Counted from the stretch's first letter, positions 50,209 to 59,049 are shown. The stretch: 64,000 nucleotides of DNA from DASVAL01 sp035649575 (GCA_035649575.1 DASRJH010000085.1:24087-88086); one strand, 5' to 3'. Notes: generated from the sequence alone by a model not told the origin. Numbers and translations are program-made.

Positions 50209-51795
50209 GTGGTTCCTTCTCCCTCCGGTTCGTCAGTGAACTACTCCGTCGGCCAGAGGCACGGAGTGGCCGCGCGGAGCACCACCGAGCCAGCCTGGAT
50301 CAGCTACCTGACTGCGTTCGCCGCCGTCGCCGTCGCGACGCTCGTCGCGTTCCCGATGTTCCAGCTGCGCGACCTCGCGAACATCGTCATGGTCTACCTG
50401 CTGGCGGTGTTCCTCGTGGCCGCCGTGCTCGGCACCGGACCAGCGACCCTCGCGACCGTGCTCGCGGTTGCCTCCTTCGTCTACTTCTTCGTTCCGTACT
50501 ACTACTCCTTCATCGTCGCCGACTTTCGCTCCCTTCCGACGTTCGCCCTGTTGTTCTGTGTCGGGCTCGTCGCAGCGACGCTCACGGGCCGGCTGCGCGC
50601 CGAAGCCGTGGCGGGGCGCGAACGCGAGATCCGCAGCCAGGCCCTGTATCAGTTGTCGCGCGGTCTCGCTGCAGCGGAGACGAGGGCCGCGATCATCGCG
50701 GTGGTGCGCGAACACGTGCAGGAAGTCTTCGGCTGTTCGTCCTGGCTGCTCGAGTGCAAGAGCGACGGACTGGTCGTCGTCGAACCCGCGGGTGAGGATC
50801 CCACGCTCACGCCCGAGGTCATGGCCTTTGCGCAACGTGCACTGCGTGAACGATCCGTGCTCCGGGCCGATACTCTGCTGTTCGTCCCGATGATCGTCGC
50901 GAGCGAACCCGTGGGCCTCGTGTTCTGCCGCGGCATCGACGTTCGCGACGTGAGTTCCCTGCGCCTGCTCGAAGCCTTCGCCAACAACGCCGCGATCGCG
51001 CTGCAGCGCCTGATCATCGGCGACGAGGCGCGAGAGACGCAACATCGCATCGATGCGGTACGCTTGCGCAACGTCTTGTTGAGCTCGATGAGCCACGATT
51101 TCCGGACGCCGCTTGCGTCGATCACGGGCGCGGTGACGACGCTGATCGACAGCGGCGCGTCGATCGATCAGGAGACGCGCACCGACTTGATGCACTCGAT
51201 CCGCGAGGACGCCGATCACCTCGAAGTCCAGGTCCGCAACATGTTGGACGTCACGCGACTGGAGTCCGGCAATCTGCAGGTCGAGCGCGACTGGCACGCG
51301 CTCGAGGAGGTGGTCGGATGCGCGCTGACGCGTCTCGAGCGTTCGCTCGCGTCGCGCAGCATCAAGATCGAGATTCCGGCCGATCTGCCCTTGGTTGCCA
51401 TGGACGCGCTGCTGATCGAACAGATGCTCGTCAACCTGCTCGAGAACGCGGCCCGCTACACTCCCCCGGGCAGTCCGATCGAGATAACCGCCGCGGATCA
51501 CGAGGAGTGGATCCGCATCACGATCGCCGACCACGGCCCCGGGATCCCCGCCGCGGAGCGCGAGGCAGTGTTCAAGAAGTTCTATCGCGGTGCCGGCGCC
51601 AAGGTGCGCGGCGGCTCCGGTCTCGGGCTCGCCATCTGCCGCGCTATCGCGCAACTGCACGGCGGATTCGTCTGGGTGGACGACCGGCAGGATGGAGCCC
51701 CAGGCTCTGCGTTCCAGATCGATCTCCCGAGCCAATGGGAGAACCAGCAGGTGTCGACGCAGACGACGAGGAACAACACGAAGGACGCCGAATGA
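50209..51795 (+). CDS. KdpD-like sensor histidine kinase lacking the N-terminal KdpD/Usp domain
   Basis: The 528-residue protein starts (GTG) with four closely spaced membrane helices (about 30-125, DUF4118-like as in KdpD). A GAF-like domain (about 150-275) follows, then the dimerisation helix SMSHDFRTPLASITGA with acceptor His296, and the ATPase domain (N-box LLENAARY, HGPGIP, GSGLGLAICRAIA). Full KdpD has an additional 380-residue N-terminal part that is absent here. It is coupled to the response regulator by ATGA. No kdpFABC genes are seen, so control of a potassium pump is not shown by context. Confidence 0.87.
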   Translation: MVPSPSGSSVNYSVGQRHGVAARSTTEPAWISYLTAFAAVAVATLVAFPMFQLRDLANIVMVYLLAVFLVAAVLGTGPATLATVLAVASFVYFFVPYYYSFIVADFRSLPTFALLFCVGLVAATLTGRLRAEAVAGREREIRSQALYQLSRGLAAAETRAAIIAVVREHVQEVFGCSSWLLECKSDGLVVVEPAGEDPTLTPEVMAFAQRALRERSVLRADTLLFVPMIVASEPVGLVFCRGIDVRDVSSLRLLEAFANNAAIALQRLIIGDEARETQHRIDAVRLRNVLLSSMSHDFRTPLASITGAVTTLIDSGASIDQETRTDLMHSIREDADHLEVQVRNMLDVTRLESGNLQVERDWHALEEVVGCALTRLERSLASRSIKIEIPADLPLVAMDALLIEQMLVNLLENAARYTPPGSPIEITAADHEEWIRITIADHGPGIPAAEREAVFKKFYRGAGAKVRGGSGLGLAICRAIAQLHGGFVWVDDRQDGAPGSAFQIDLPSQWENQQVSTQTTRNNTKDAE

Positions 51796-52508
51796 ACGAC
51801 GTCGCGGGCGCCCCGCCGGTCGCCTACCACCTGCTCGTCGTCGAGGACGAAGCCCAGATGCGCCGGTTCTTGCGCGTGACGCTGCGCGTCAACGGCTACC
51901 GCGTGACCGAAGCCACGACCGCCACCGAAGCCATGGCGATCGCCGAGACGCGGCGGCCCGACCTCGTGATCCTCGACCTTGGCCTTCCGGACCTCGACGG
52001 CGTGACCGTGGTCGGCAAGCTGCGGACCTGGTTCACGGGTCCGATCATCGTCGTGTCGGCGCGGCAGCAGGAAGGCGACAAGGTGCGCGCCCTCGACGCC
52101 GGCGCCGACGACTACCTCACGAAGCCGTTCGGCACGGCGGAGCTGTTGGCGCGCATCCGCGTGGCCCTGCGCCACGGCAACCGGATCGGCACCGAGCCGG
52201 ACCAGGGTGTGTTCCAGACCGGCGACTTGCGCGTCGACCGCGATCGCCACGACGTGTCGGTGCGCGGGCAGAGCGTGAAGCTCACGGCGCTCGAGTACCG
52301 GCTGCTCGATGCGATGATCCGGCACGCGGGAAGAGTCGTCACGCAGCGGCAGCTCCTGCGCGAAGTCTGGGGCGAAGCGCACGTCGAGGAAGCCCACTAC
52401 CTGCGCGTCTACATGTCGGCGCTGCGCCGCAAGCTCGAAGAGAACCCCGCGCGGCCGAAGCTGCTGCTCACCGAGCAGAGCGTGGGCTACCGGCTGCGTT
52501 CCGATTGA
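51792..52508 (+). CDS. KdpE/OmpR-type response regulator
   Basis: The 238-residue protein has a receiver domain (acceptor Asp62 in LVILDLGLPDLDG, acidic pair near the start, switch Lys in DYLTKPFG) and a winged-helix DNA-binding domain (VKLTALEYRLLDAMIRHAG, LLREVWG, YLRVYMSALRRKLE). Its start overlaps the kinase stop by four bases. Order and sequence match KdpE partners of KdpD-type kinases. Targets are not evident in the window. It converges with eno. Confidence 0.92.
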   Translation: MNDVAGAPPVAYHLLVVEDEAQMRRFLRVTLRVNGYRVTEATTATEAMAIAETRRPDLVILDLGLPDLDGVTVVGKLRTWFTGPIIVVSARQQEGDKVRALDAGADDYLTKPFGTAELLARIRVALRHGNRIGTEPDQGVFQTGDLRVDRDRHDVSVRGQSVKLTALEYRLLDAMIRHAGRVVTQRQLLREVWGEAHVEEAHYLRVYMSALRRKLEENPARPKLLLTEQSVGYRLRSD

Positions 52509-52531
52509 GTCACAGCACCGCGCCGGCGCGA

Positions 52532-53791
52532 TCAAATCCCGTAGACCGCCGCGTTGCCGAGCATCTCCTCGATCCGCAGCAGCTGGTTGTACTTCGCGAC
52601 GCGATCGCTGCGGCAGGGCGCTCCGGTCTTGATCTGACCCGTGCCGGTCGCGACGGCCAGGTCGGCGATCGTGTGGTCTTCGCTCTCGCCCGAACGGTGC
52701 GACATGACGGCGCGCATGCCGGCGCGGTGGGCCATCTCGATCGCTTCGATCGTCTCCGTCAGCGTGCCGATCTGGTTCGGCTTGACGAGGATCGCGTTCG
52801 CCGCCTTCTGTTCGATGCCCTGCCGTAGCCGTTCGGTGTTCGTGACGAACAGGTCGTCGCCGACGAGCTGGGTCTTGCCGCCGACGGCCGCCGTCAGCAT
52901 CTGCCAACCCTTCCAGTCGTCTTCGGCCATGCCGTCCTCGATCGAGAAGATGGGGAACTGCGTGCTCCAGCTCGAGAGCAGGTCCACCATGCCCTTCTGG
53001 TCGAAGCTCTTGCCCTCGCCTTCGAGCGTGTATGTGCCGTTGCGGTAGAGCTCCGTGGCCGCGGCGTCGAGCGCCAGCACGATGTCGCTGCCGGCCTTGT
53101 AGCCCGACTTCTTGATCGCGCCGAGGATGATCTCGAAGGCGGCCGAGTTGCTCTCGAGGTTCGGCGCGAAGCCGCCCTCGTCGCCGACCGCCGTCATGAG
53201 CTTCTTCTGTTTCAGCTCGGCCTTGAGCGCGTGGAAGACTTCGACGCCCATGCGCAGACCTTCGCGGAACGAGCTGGCGCCGATCGGCATCACCATGAAC
53301 TCCTGGAAGTCCACGTTGTTGTCCGCGTGCGCGCCGCCGTTCAGGATGTTCATCATCGGCACCGGCAAGCGCCGCGCTCTGCTGCCGCCCACGTAGCGGA
53401 AGAGCGGCATGCCGAGTTCGTCGGCGGCCGCCTTGGCCACCGCGAGGCTCGCGCCGAGGATCGCGTTGGCGCCGAGCTTGCTCTTGTTCTTGGTGCCGTC
53501 CACATCGCGCAGCAGCGAGTCGACGAGGTGCTGGTCCTCGGCGGGCTGGCCGAGCAGCGCCTCGCCGAGGATCGTGCTGGCGTTGGTCGCGGCCTGCGTG
53601 ACCCCCTTGCCGAGGTAGCGCTTCTTGTCGCCGTCGCGCAGTTCGGCGGCCTCGTGGGCACCGGTGCTCGCGCCCGACGGCACGATGGCGCTGCCACGCG
53701 CGCCCGATTCGAGCTCGACTTCGACTTCGACGGTGGGGTTGCCGCGCGAGTCGAGGACTTCGCGGCCCTTCACGTGGACGATGGTGCTCAT
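52532..53791 (-). CDS. eno: Enolase
   Basis: Enolase interconverts 2-phosphoglycerate and phosphoenolpyruvate in glycolysis. The 419-residue length is normal. Signature stretches include GREVLDSRGNPTVEVEV at the start, VPSGASTGAHEA, the metal-ligand segment FPIFSIEDGMAEDDW, the catalytic Lys in NAILVKPNQIG and SHRSGESEDHTIADLAV near the end. It stands alone between the KdpE-like gene (convergent) and a small exported protein gene upstream on the same strand. Confidence 0.97.
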   Translation of the reverse strand: MSTIVHVKGREVLDSRGNPTVEVEVELESGARGSAIVPSGASTGAHEAAELRDGDKKRYLGKGVTQAATNASTILGEALLGQPAEDQHLVDSLLRDVDGTKNKSKLGANAILGASLAVAKAAADELGMPLFRYVGGSRARRLPVPMMNILNGGAHADNNVDFQEFMVMPIGASSFREGLRMGVEVFHALKAELKQKKLMTAVGDEGGFAPNLESNSAAFEIILGAIKKSGYKAGSDIVLALDAAATELYRNGTYTLEGEGKSFDQKGMVDLLSSWSTQFPIFSIEDGMAEDDWKGWQMLTAAVGGKTQLVGDDLFVTNTERLRQGIEQKAANAILVKPNQIGTLTETIEAIEMAHRAGMRAVMSHRSGESEDHTIADLAVATGTGQIKTGAPCRSDRVAKYNQLLRIEEMLGNAAVYGI

Positions 53792-53856
53792 CTGGGCCGC
53801 AAGGGATAGCGGCCGGGGGGCCGTGCGGGAAGGGCTACTCCCCGCAAGCGCAGTTA

Positions 53857-53878
53857 CCGGCCAGCGAAGGCTGGCCGG
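53857..53878 (-). terminator. Strong hairpin between the small exported protein gene and eno
   Basis: CCGGCCAGC at 53857-53865 pairs perfectly with GCTGGCCGG at 53870-53878 over a 4-base loop (GAAG). It lies about 130 bases past the stop of the minus-strand gene at 54008 and about 65 bases before the eno start, so it may end that transcript. In plus orientation it is followed by a T-rich stretch. Confidence 0.5.
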
Positions 53879-54007
53879 CTGTTCCCTTTCCCTCTGGCTG
53901 GTTCGCCGGCGATGCCGCTGCGGGGCAGCAGGCTCAGCAGCCGCTGCCGCAGTGGCTCCGTGGTGCGTGTCTCAGTTGCGGTGTGTTGCGGCAGTGGGGT
54001 AACCGCG

Positions 54008-54433
54008 TCACTGGCAGCCCGAGTACTTGCAGTCCGTCGAGATGAACTCGATGTTGCCGCCGACGAGATCGAAGGAGCCGACCTGCATGTAGAAGTACTG
54101 CTGATACCAGTTTGGCCAGGTGCGGCCCCACGAGAACTCGCCGAGGTCGTTGGTCACGAACTTATGACCCCAGACGAAGTCGCAGAGCAGCAGGCACCCG
54201 GGGCCGGGCAACGGCGCGGACCACTGCGTGAGTCCCCAGTTCATGAGACCCTGGGCGTGCGGGTGGAGGCCCGTGGCGCTGACGGTGATGTTCATGTTGC
54301 CGCCCATGCCCTGGGGCGTGAACGTCACGGAGAGCGTGGCGCAGCTCGACGCTACCGAGGTCGAGGTGCAGGTGAGCTGTGCTGACGCCACAGTGGTCAG
54401 CAAGAGAGGTACAAGAGAAGTAAGGAGGTTCAT
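54008..54433 (-). CDS. Small exported protein of unknown function (141 aa)
   Basis: A clear signal peptide (NLLTSLVPLLLTTVASA) is followed by a mature part of about 120 residues. It has six Cys that could form disulfides (TCTSTSVASSCATL, GPGCLLLC, STDCKYSGC) and many aromatic residues (WGRTWPNWYQQYFYMQVG). The C-terminal strand pattern resembles the ends of other exported proteins in this window. No family is recognised. A 490-base stretch without genes lies upstream. Confidence 0.7.
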   Translation of the reverse strand: MNLLTSLVPLLLTTVASAQLTCTSTSVASSCATLSVTFTPQGMGGNMNITVSATGLHPHAQGLMNWGLTQWSAPLPGPGCLLLCDFVWGHKFVTNDLGEFSWGRTWPNWYQQYFYMQVGSFDLVGGNIEFISTDCKYSGCQ

Positions 54434-54925
54434 GGTTTTCGGTTAGGTCGAGGACACGGACACGCTTCGTTCCCCAGGAGGCGTGGGTCACGACGCCAGA
54501 CTCGCAAAACAGGGGCGGATCAGCCGCACCCGCACTCGATTAGTCACAGGGGGAAAAAAGGGGACACAGAAAAACCTGAGACGAGATGCTCGAGGGCTTG
54601 CGCCGTGGGGTCGGTGCCATCGCGACTTCGAACACCGAAGCTGCACGCAACACGACACTTGCATCGCGTCTTTTCAGCGCGAGCTTGACTCGCGCCGGAG
54701 CCATCACCCGCGGCAAGAAGTGGCAAGAAACCGTCGGCGGTCGAGCGACGCGTCGCCGAGAAGTCGACGCAAGAATCATGGTGGAAAGTCTGTGAGAGCT
54801 GCGAGGCACCATGAAGAGACCATGAAGAGTGCTCCTATCCGCAATCACGAGGCTCGGTGCGACACAGCAATGCCGTCCACCGCAGACACGAAGCCCCCAA
54901 TGCGCAGCGGGGGAAAATGCGGCAG
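54434..54925. other. Gene-poor stretch with small repeats, possible mobile-element relic
   Basis: No convincing gene is found in these 492 bases. Open frames exist (for example 54586-54795 plus, 54540-54935 minus), but their translations are Arg/Ser/Ala-rich and show no family pattern. The stretch GGGGGAAAAAAGGGGACACAG at about 54547 is unusually A-rich for the window. ACCATGAAGAG is repeated in tandem at 54808-54818 and 54819-54829. Composition is lower in GC than the surroundings. A decayed mobile element is one reading; a long untranslated region is another. Confidence 0.4.
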
Positions 54926-55699
54926 CTACACCCAACTGTTGGTCAGCAGTTCGCCCATGCCGCCTGCGCCGGGCACGATGTACTGCACGTCGTTGAGCCC
55001 GCGTTCTTCGTCGGGCCAGGTGCCGGGCGGGTTGGCGAGCGCGCGCGCCGTCGACAGGCCGCGATCGAGGCGACCGGCGTAGAGCCGCACTCCGGGGTGG
55101 GCCCCGGTCACGCGCTGAATCGCTTCGGGTGTCACCATGAGGTGCGCGGCGACGATGCCGAGCGCATGCTCACCGCCGTACTCGCGGTAGACCTCGACCG
55201 CGCGGCAGATCGTGCTGCCCGTTGCGCCCATCGGATCCGGGATCAGGACGAGCGCGTCGTCGACGGGGCCACCGAGCTTGGTGCCGTCGAGCCGCACGCC
55301 GGTGACCTGATGCTGGCTGTCGGTGACGCGCGAGAGGTTCAGGAAGTCGAGACGCACGTTCTCGGGTGGCAGGACCTCGATCGCCGCTTCGTAGCAGGCC
55401 TGGGCCGGCAGGATGCCGGCGCGGATCACGGCGCAGATGACGAGCCTGGTGTCGCGGCAGAGATGGGGACCATGCACGAAGGCGCGCGGCTCCTGCGCCG
55501 TCATGCGCGTCTGGGCGCGTTGCTCGCGCAGCGGGAACTCGCGCGCGAGCACTTCCTGCAGCAGGCGCACGTAGGCCGTGCGCACGAGGGCGGGCAGCTG
55601 CGCGGTGCTCGTCTGCGGGCTGCCGATCCGCAAGAGCAGCGTCGACAGATACGGATCGTCGAGCACCAGGACGTCGCGGCCATAGCGATGGTCGAGCAT
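54926..55699 (-). CDS. upp: Uracil phosphoribosyltransferase family protein with N-terminal extension
   Basis: Uracil phosphoribosyltransferase salvages uracil with PRPP to UMP. The protein shows the PRPP loop DPMGATGST at residues 155-163 after a strand (ALVLIP), and the C-terminal uracil-binding stretch DVQYIVPGAGGMGELL. Typical family members have about 208 residues; this one has 257, with an extra 45-50 residues at the N-terminus (LDHRYGRDVLVLDDPYLSTLLLRIG). The start at 55699 is the first suitable ATG. It is divergent from the secreted metallo-hydrolase gene. Confidence 0.82.
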   Translation of the reverse strand: MLDHRYGRDVLVLDDPYLSTLLLRIGSPQTSTAQLPALVRTAYVRLLQEVLAREFPLREQRAQTRMTAQEPRAFVHGPHLCRDTRLVICAVIRAGILPAQACYEAAIEVLPPENVRLDFLNLSRVTDSQHQVTGVRLDGTKLGGPVDDALVLIPDPMGATGSTICRAVEVYREYGGEHALGIVAAHLMVTPEAIQRVTGAHPGVRLYAGRLDRGLSTARALANPPGTWPDEERGLNDVQYIVPGAGGMGELLTNSWV

Positions 55700-55838
55700 G
55701 GGGAACGAGCCGAGACCATACCATTGCGGTCCGGTCGATTGGCCCACCCCCCCAGTCTGGCTCAATGCCACCGTCTCGTGAGGTCCTGTCCGGTGAGGTC
55801 CGGTGCAAGGTCTGCCGCGGCCGGCTATGGTCCCGCGA

Positions 55839-57632
55839 ATGTTCGCGACCTGCCTCGCCATCTCGCTGGCCGCCGGGCTGCCTCAGGGCAGCGAGGCCGA
55901 CCGGCCCACGGGTCTCACCGTGGTCGTCGTCGACGTCGGCCAGGGTGACGGCATCGTCGTGCGCGCGCCCGACGGCAGGGTGCACGTGATCGACGCCGGG
56001 CCCAACGGAGAAGGCACGGCTGCCGTGCTGCCGACGATCAGTGCGCTGCAGCCCGCGAACTACGGCTTCACGTTCCTGTCGCACTTCCACGACGACCACC
56101 AGGGTGGGCTCGACGAGGTGCTCGTGGCGCTGCCGTTCCAGTTCGCCTACGACCGCGGCGACGTGAACCGGCCCTCGAACCCGGGCGTGAACAACTACCT
56201 GGCGGCGGCGGGCACGCGCCGGCGGACCGTGACGCTCGGGACGATCTACCAACTCGGTGGGGGAGCGACGCTGCGGTGCATCGCGCTGAACGGCAACGTG
56301 CTCGGCGGTGTGTTCGTCGATCCGACGGCGTCGGCGCAGGAGGAGAACTCGCGCTCGATCGCGCTGCGGCTCGACTATGGACAGTTCTCGATGTGGCTCG
56401 GCGGCGACCTCACGGGGGGCGCGAGCAGCACGGCCGACGTCGAGAGCCCGGCTTCGCTGAGTTGCGGCGACGTGGACGTCTACAAGCTGAACCACCACGG
56501 TTCGAGCACTTCGACGAACGACAACCTCGTGACCAGGCTCGCTCCGGAACTGGCCGTGGTGAGCTGCGGCGACGGCAACCCGTATGGGCATCCGACCAAC
56601 ACGGTCGTGAATCGCCTCAACCAGGCGGCGGCGTCGCGCGCGCTGTTGTCTACGACGTTGGGCAATGGGACCACGATCGGGTTCGGCGTCGCGGGCGGCA
56701 TCCGCATCGACACGGACGGCACGCGCTACCGCGCGACGGCCGAGAACGGCGACTTCCTCGACTTCTATTGCGACGAGGTCGTCACGCCGGCGCTCGCCGC
56801 GGGTTCGGTGCGCATCAGCGAAGTGCATCGCAACCCGAACGTCGTGCCCGACACGAACGGCGAGTATGTCGAGGTGATCAACATCGGTTCGCGGCCGCAG
56901 GGCCTGCGCGGCCTGCGGCTCTCGAACTCGACCGGCACGGTCACGATCGCGAGCAACTTCCAGCTCGTGCCGGGCCGGCCCATGTTGTTCCAGGTCGACG
57001 CGGCAGCGGGCCGCAACGGCGGACAGCCGCTCGGCCAATGCCTGCCGTTCGGCTCGCTCTCGCTCGGCGACAGCAGCGGCGGGATCGTGCTGCAGCAGAA
57101 CACGACGACGATCGACAGTCTGTCCTACGCGACCGGTTTTCCGGGTGGTGCGGGCGTTGCCGCCGAACGGCGCGACCTGAACGCACCGAACTCGGCCGCG
57201 AACTACGCGGCGGCCGTGGCGACGTTCGGGTCCGGCGACCGCGGCTCGCCGGGCAGGAGCAACGACGCCGATACGACGGTCCATGCCGTGCAGATCGCGG
57301 TGACGACCGAGCCTTCGCGCTTCACCGTGCACGGCAGCGCGCTCGACTTCGGCTACTACATCAGCGTGCTCGGCCTCGCCTATGGCAGCTCGCCCGGTAT
57401 TCCGTGGAACGGCGCGCTGATCCCGCTCAACTTCGACCCGCTGTTCCAGGCGGCCCTCGGGGCGCCTTCCGTTCTCGCCATCATGCCCGTGCTCGGATAC
57501 CGTTCGCTGACGGTGCAGCTTCCCGTGCCAAACCCGGTCGCCGGGATCCCGCTGTTCGCGGCCCACGTGGTGCTCGACTACTCGCTCGCGGTCCCGGGGC
57601 TGTCGCCGGCCACTTCGTTCATATTGCCGTGA
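55839..57632 (+). CDS. Exported metallo-beta-lactamase-fold protein (ComEC-like) with lamin-tail domain
   Basis: A signal peptide (MFATCLAISLAAGLPQG) precedes a metallo-beta-lactamase fold (about 25-300) with VVVVDVGQGDGIVVRAPDG, the metal motif SHFHDDHQGG at 81-90 and KLNHHGSSTSTND. This matches the nuclease-like domain of ComEC and free-standing relatives. A lamin-tail (LTD) domain follows (about 322-430, VRISEVHRNPN, GEYVEVINIG, LRGLRLSN). A C-terminal beta region of about 120 residues resembles other exported proteins here. TATGGT lies 7 bases before the ATG. Its stop overlaps the hpt start (GTGA). Extracellular nucleic-acid hydrolysis would suit its coupling to a purine-salvage gene. Confidence 0.82.
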   Translation: MFATCLAISLAAGLPQGSEADRPTGLTVVVVDVGQGDGIVVRAPDGRVHVIDAGPNGEGTAAVLPTISALQPANYGFTFLSHFHDDHQGGLDEVLVALPFQFAYDRGDVNRPSNPGVNNYLAAAGTRRRTVTLGTIYQLGGGATLRCIALNGNVLGGVFVDPTASAQEENSRSIALRLDYGQFSMWLGGDLTGGASSTADVESPASLSCGDVDVYKLNHHGSSTSTNDNLVTRLAPELAVVSCGDGNPYGHPTNTVVNRLNQAAASRALLSTTLGNGTTIGFGVAGGIRIDTDGTRYRATAENGDFLDFYCDEVVTPALAAGSVRISEVHRNPNVVPDTNGEYVEVINIGSRPQGLRGLRLSNSTGTVTIASNFQLVPGRPMLFQVDAAAGRNGGQPLGQCLPFGSLSLGDSSGGIVLQQNTTTIDSLSYATGFPGGAGVAAERRDLNAPNSAANYAAAVATFGSGDRGSPGRSNDADTTVHAVQIAVTTEPSRFTVHGSALDFGYYISVLGLAYGSSPGIPWNGALIPLNFDPLFQAALGAPSVLAIMPVLGYRSLTVQLPVPNPVAGIPLFAAHVVLDYSLAVPGLSPATSFILP

Positions 57633-58195
57633 AAGACTCCCCGCCGTTCCGCGTGCTGCTCTCGCACGACCAGATCCTGCGGCGCACGCACGAGCTGGCG
57701 CGCTCGATCGCGGCGGTGGCGACGGGGGAGCCGATGCTGCTCGTCGCCGTGATCGAGGGGGCGCGGCCTTTCGCGCGGCAGCTGCAGAAGTCGCTGCCGT
57801 TCCAGCTGCCGTTGCACGAGGTCCGAGCGTCGTCCTACGGCGCCGGCACCACGAGCGCGGGCGTCGTGGAGATCACGGGCGAGCCCGCCGTGTCGTGCCG
57901 TGACCAGAACGTGCTGCTGCTCGAAGACATCGTCGACACGGGCCGCACGGTCGCCGCACTGCAGCGCCACTTCGCCGCCGCAGGAGCCAGGAGCTGCCGC
58001 GTGGCGACTCTGCTCAGCAAGCCGTCGCGGCGGGTCGCCGAGGTGCGGCTCGACTACGTGGGTTTCGAGATCCCCGACGTGTTCGTGATCGGCTTCGGCA
58101 TGGACGTGGCGGGTCGATACCGCGAGCTGCCCGACGTCGTAGTCTACGATGCCGAACTGGAAGCCTCGTTCTCACGAGCAGCTCCGGTGCGGTGA
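57629..58195 (+). CDS. hpt: Hypoxanthine phosphoribosyltransferase
   Basis: The 188-residue enzyme converts hypoxanthine or guanine plus PRPP to IMP or GMP. The PRPP motif LLLEDIVDTGRTV lies at about 97-108, the conserved SSYG at 68-71, and the C-terminal DYVGFEIPDVFVIGFGMDVAGRYRELP, in short pieces, matches the family. The GTG start overlaps the stop of the secreted metallo-hydrolase gene (GTGA). Together with the divergent upp it makes a small nucleobase-salvage locus. Confidence 0.9.
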   Translation: MKDSPPFRVLLSHDQILRRTHELARSIAAVATGEPMLLVAVIEGARPFARQLQKSLPFQLPLHEVRASSYGAGTTSAGVVEITGEPAVSCRDQNVLLLEDIVDTGRTVAALQRHFAAAGARSCRVATLLSKPSRRVAEVRLDYVGFEIPDVFVIGFGMDVAGRYRELPDVVVYDAELEASFSRAAPVR

Positions 58196-58213
58196 GGAGC
58201 CCGAGCGCTGCGG

Positions 58214-58229
58214 GCCGCGGTGCCGCGGC
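58214..58229 (+). terminator. Short GC-rich palindrome after hpt
   Basis: GCCGCGG at 58214-58220 faces CCGCGGC at 58223-58229, so a compact hairpin is possible about 20 bases after the hpt stop. The loop is very small and no T-run follows; weak candidate. Confidence 0.3.
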
Positions 58230-58302
58230 GAAGGGGGCGTTTCCTCGGCGGGCTGCCATGCTACACTGTCGCTCCCCTCTCCTTCCGATTCCTGATCCGC
58301 AT

Positions 58303-58950
58303 ATGCGTCGACTGCAATCTGGCTTCACCCTCATCGAGCTGTTGATCGTCATCAGCATCATCAGCCTTCTCGCGGCCGTGTTGGTGCCCGCGGTCTTCGG
58401 TTCGCAGACTGCCGCGTTCGCGCTCGCGGACTCGGCCAACCTCAGGTGGCATGGCCAGCAGCTCGAGCTCTACAAGTTGCAGAACAAGCGCGGCCTGCCG
58501 ATCGAGGGCGGACACAAATTCGTGCTATCGACGTGGACCATCGTCGGCAAGACCGAAGAGAACTTCGACCGCTACTTCACGCCGGGGCGCCGCGACAACG
58601 ATCCCGACTATCGCGCGCTGCGTGCGCAGCTCGAGCGCGGCGAGAAGGTATGGGAGGAAGTGAAGAACACGAATTCGCAGGACACGCACTACGCCGGCCG
58701 CGCGCGCGAGCATCTGCAGTCCGCGACGAGCGGCGAAGACGAAGCGTGGATGGCGGACGACAACGAAGGCGTCTGGTCGCACGCGGACGGCACCGTCAAC
58801 GTGCTGTTCAACGGCGGCATCGTGCGCTCGTACAGCTTCCTCGACATGAAGAGCCGTGGCTTCGTGCAGGGTGAGTTCGACAAGAACAACCCGATCGAAA
58901 CCACGGGACCCAACTCGCCGATTCCCGAGTGTCGCAAGCTCGCCAACTGA
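58303..58950 (+). CDS. Type IV pilin / type II secretion pseudopilin-like protein (215 aa)
   Basis: The start MRRLQSGFTLIELLIVI is a textbook prepilin leader: short basic leader, Gly before the cleavage point, Phe at +1 and Glu at +5, then a long membrane helix (about 8-33). The rest is soluble with a SANLRWHGQQLELYKLQN helix like GspG-class pseudopilins and a later DGTVNVLFNGGIVRSY. It needs a prepilin peptidase encoded elsewhere; no other secretion genes are nearby. TACACT at 58262-58267 is a possible -10 box. It converges with the exported protein gene at 59050. Confidence 0.88.
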   Translation: MRRLQSGFTLIELLIVISIISLLAAVLVPAVFGSQTAAFALADSANLRWHGQQLELYKLQNKRGLPIEGGHKFVLSTWTIVGKTEENFDRYFTPGRRDNDPDYRALRAQLERGEKVWEEVKNTNSQDTHYAGRAREHLQSATSGEDEAWMADDNEGVWSHADGTVNVLFNGGIVRSYSFLDMKSRGFVQGEFDKNNPIETTGPNSPIPECRKLAN

Positions 58951-58960
58951 GTAGTTTCCC

Positions 58961-59001
58961 ATCGCCGCGGGGCGGACGCCTCGAGCCGCCGCCGCGGCGA
59001 T
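58961..59001. terminator. Long hairpin between convergent genes
   Basis: ATCGCCGCGG at 58961-58970 pairs perfectly with CCGCGGCGAT at 58992-59001, and the inner GGCGG/CCGCC extends the stem. It sits between two convergent stop codons (58950 and 59050), so it probably ends both transcripts. Confidence 0.6.
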
Positions 59002-59049
59002 GAGTTCTCGGAGCAACCGGCGAGTTACGCGCGCGGCAGCGGCGTCGCG

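Noticed and set aside
52516..52534. CGCGCCGGCGCG palindrome between the KdpE-like gene and eno as a terminator
   Set aside because: It is a continuous palindrome without a loop and without a T-run, common by chance in this GC range.
54483..55082. Open frame of 199 codons in the gene-poor patch
   Set aside because: Translation is Arg/Ser/His-rich without any domain pattern and it runs into the antisense of upp.
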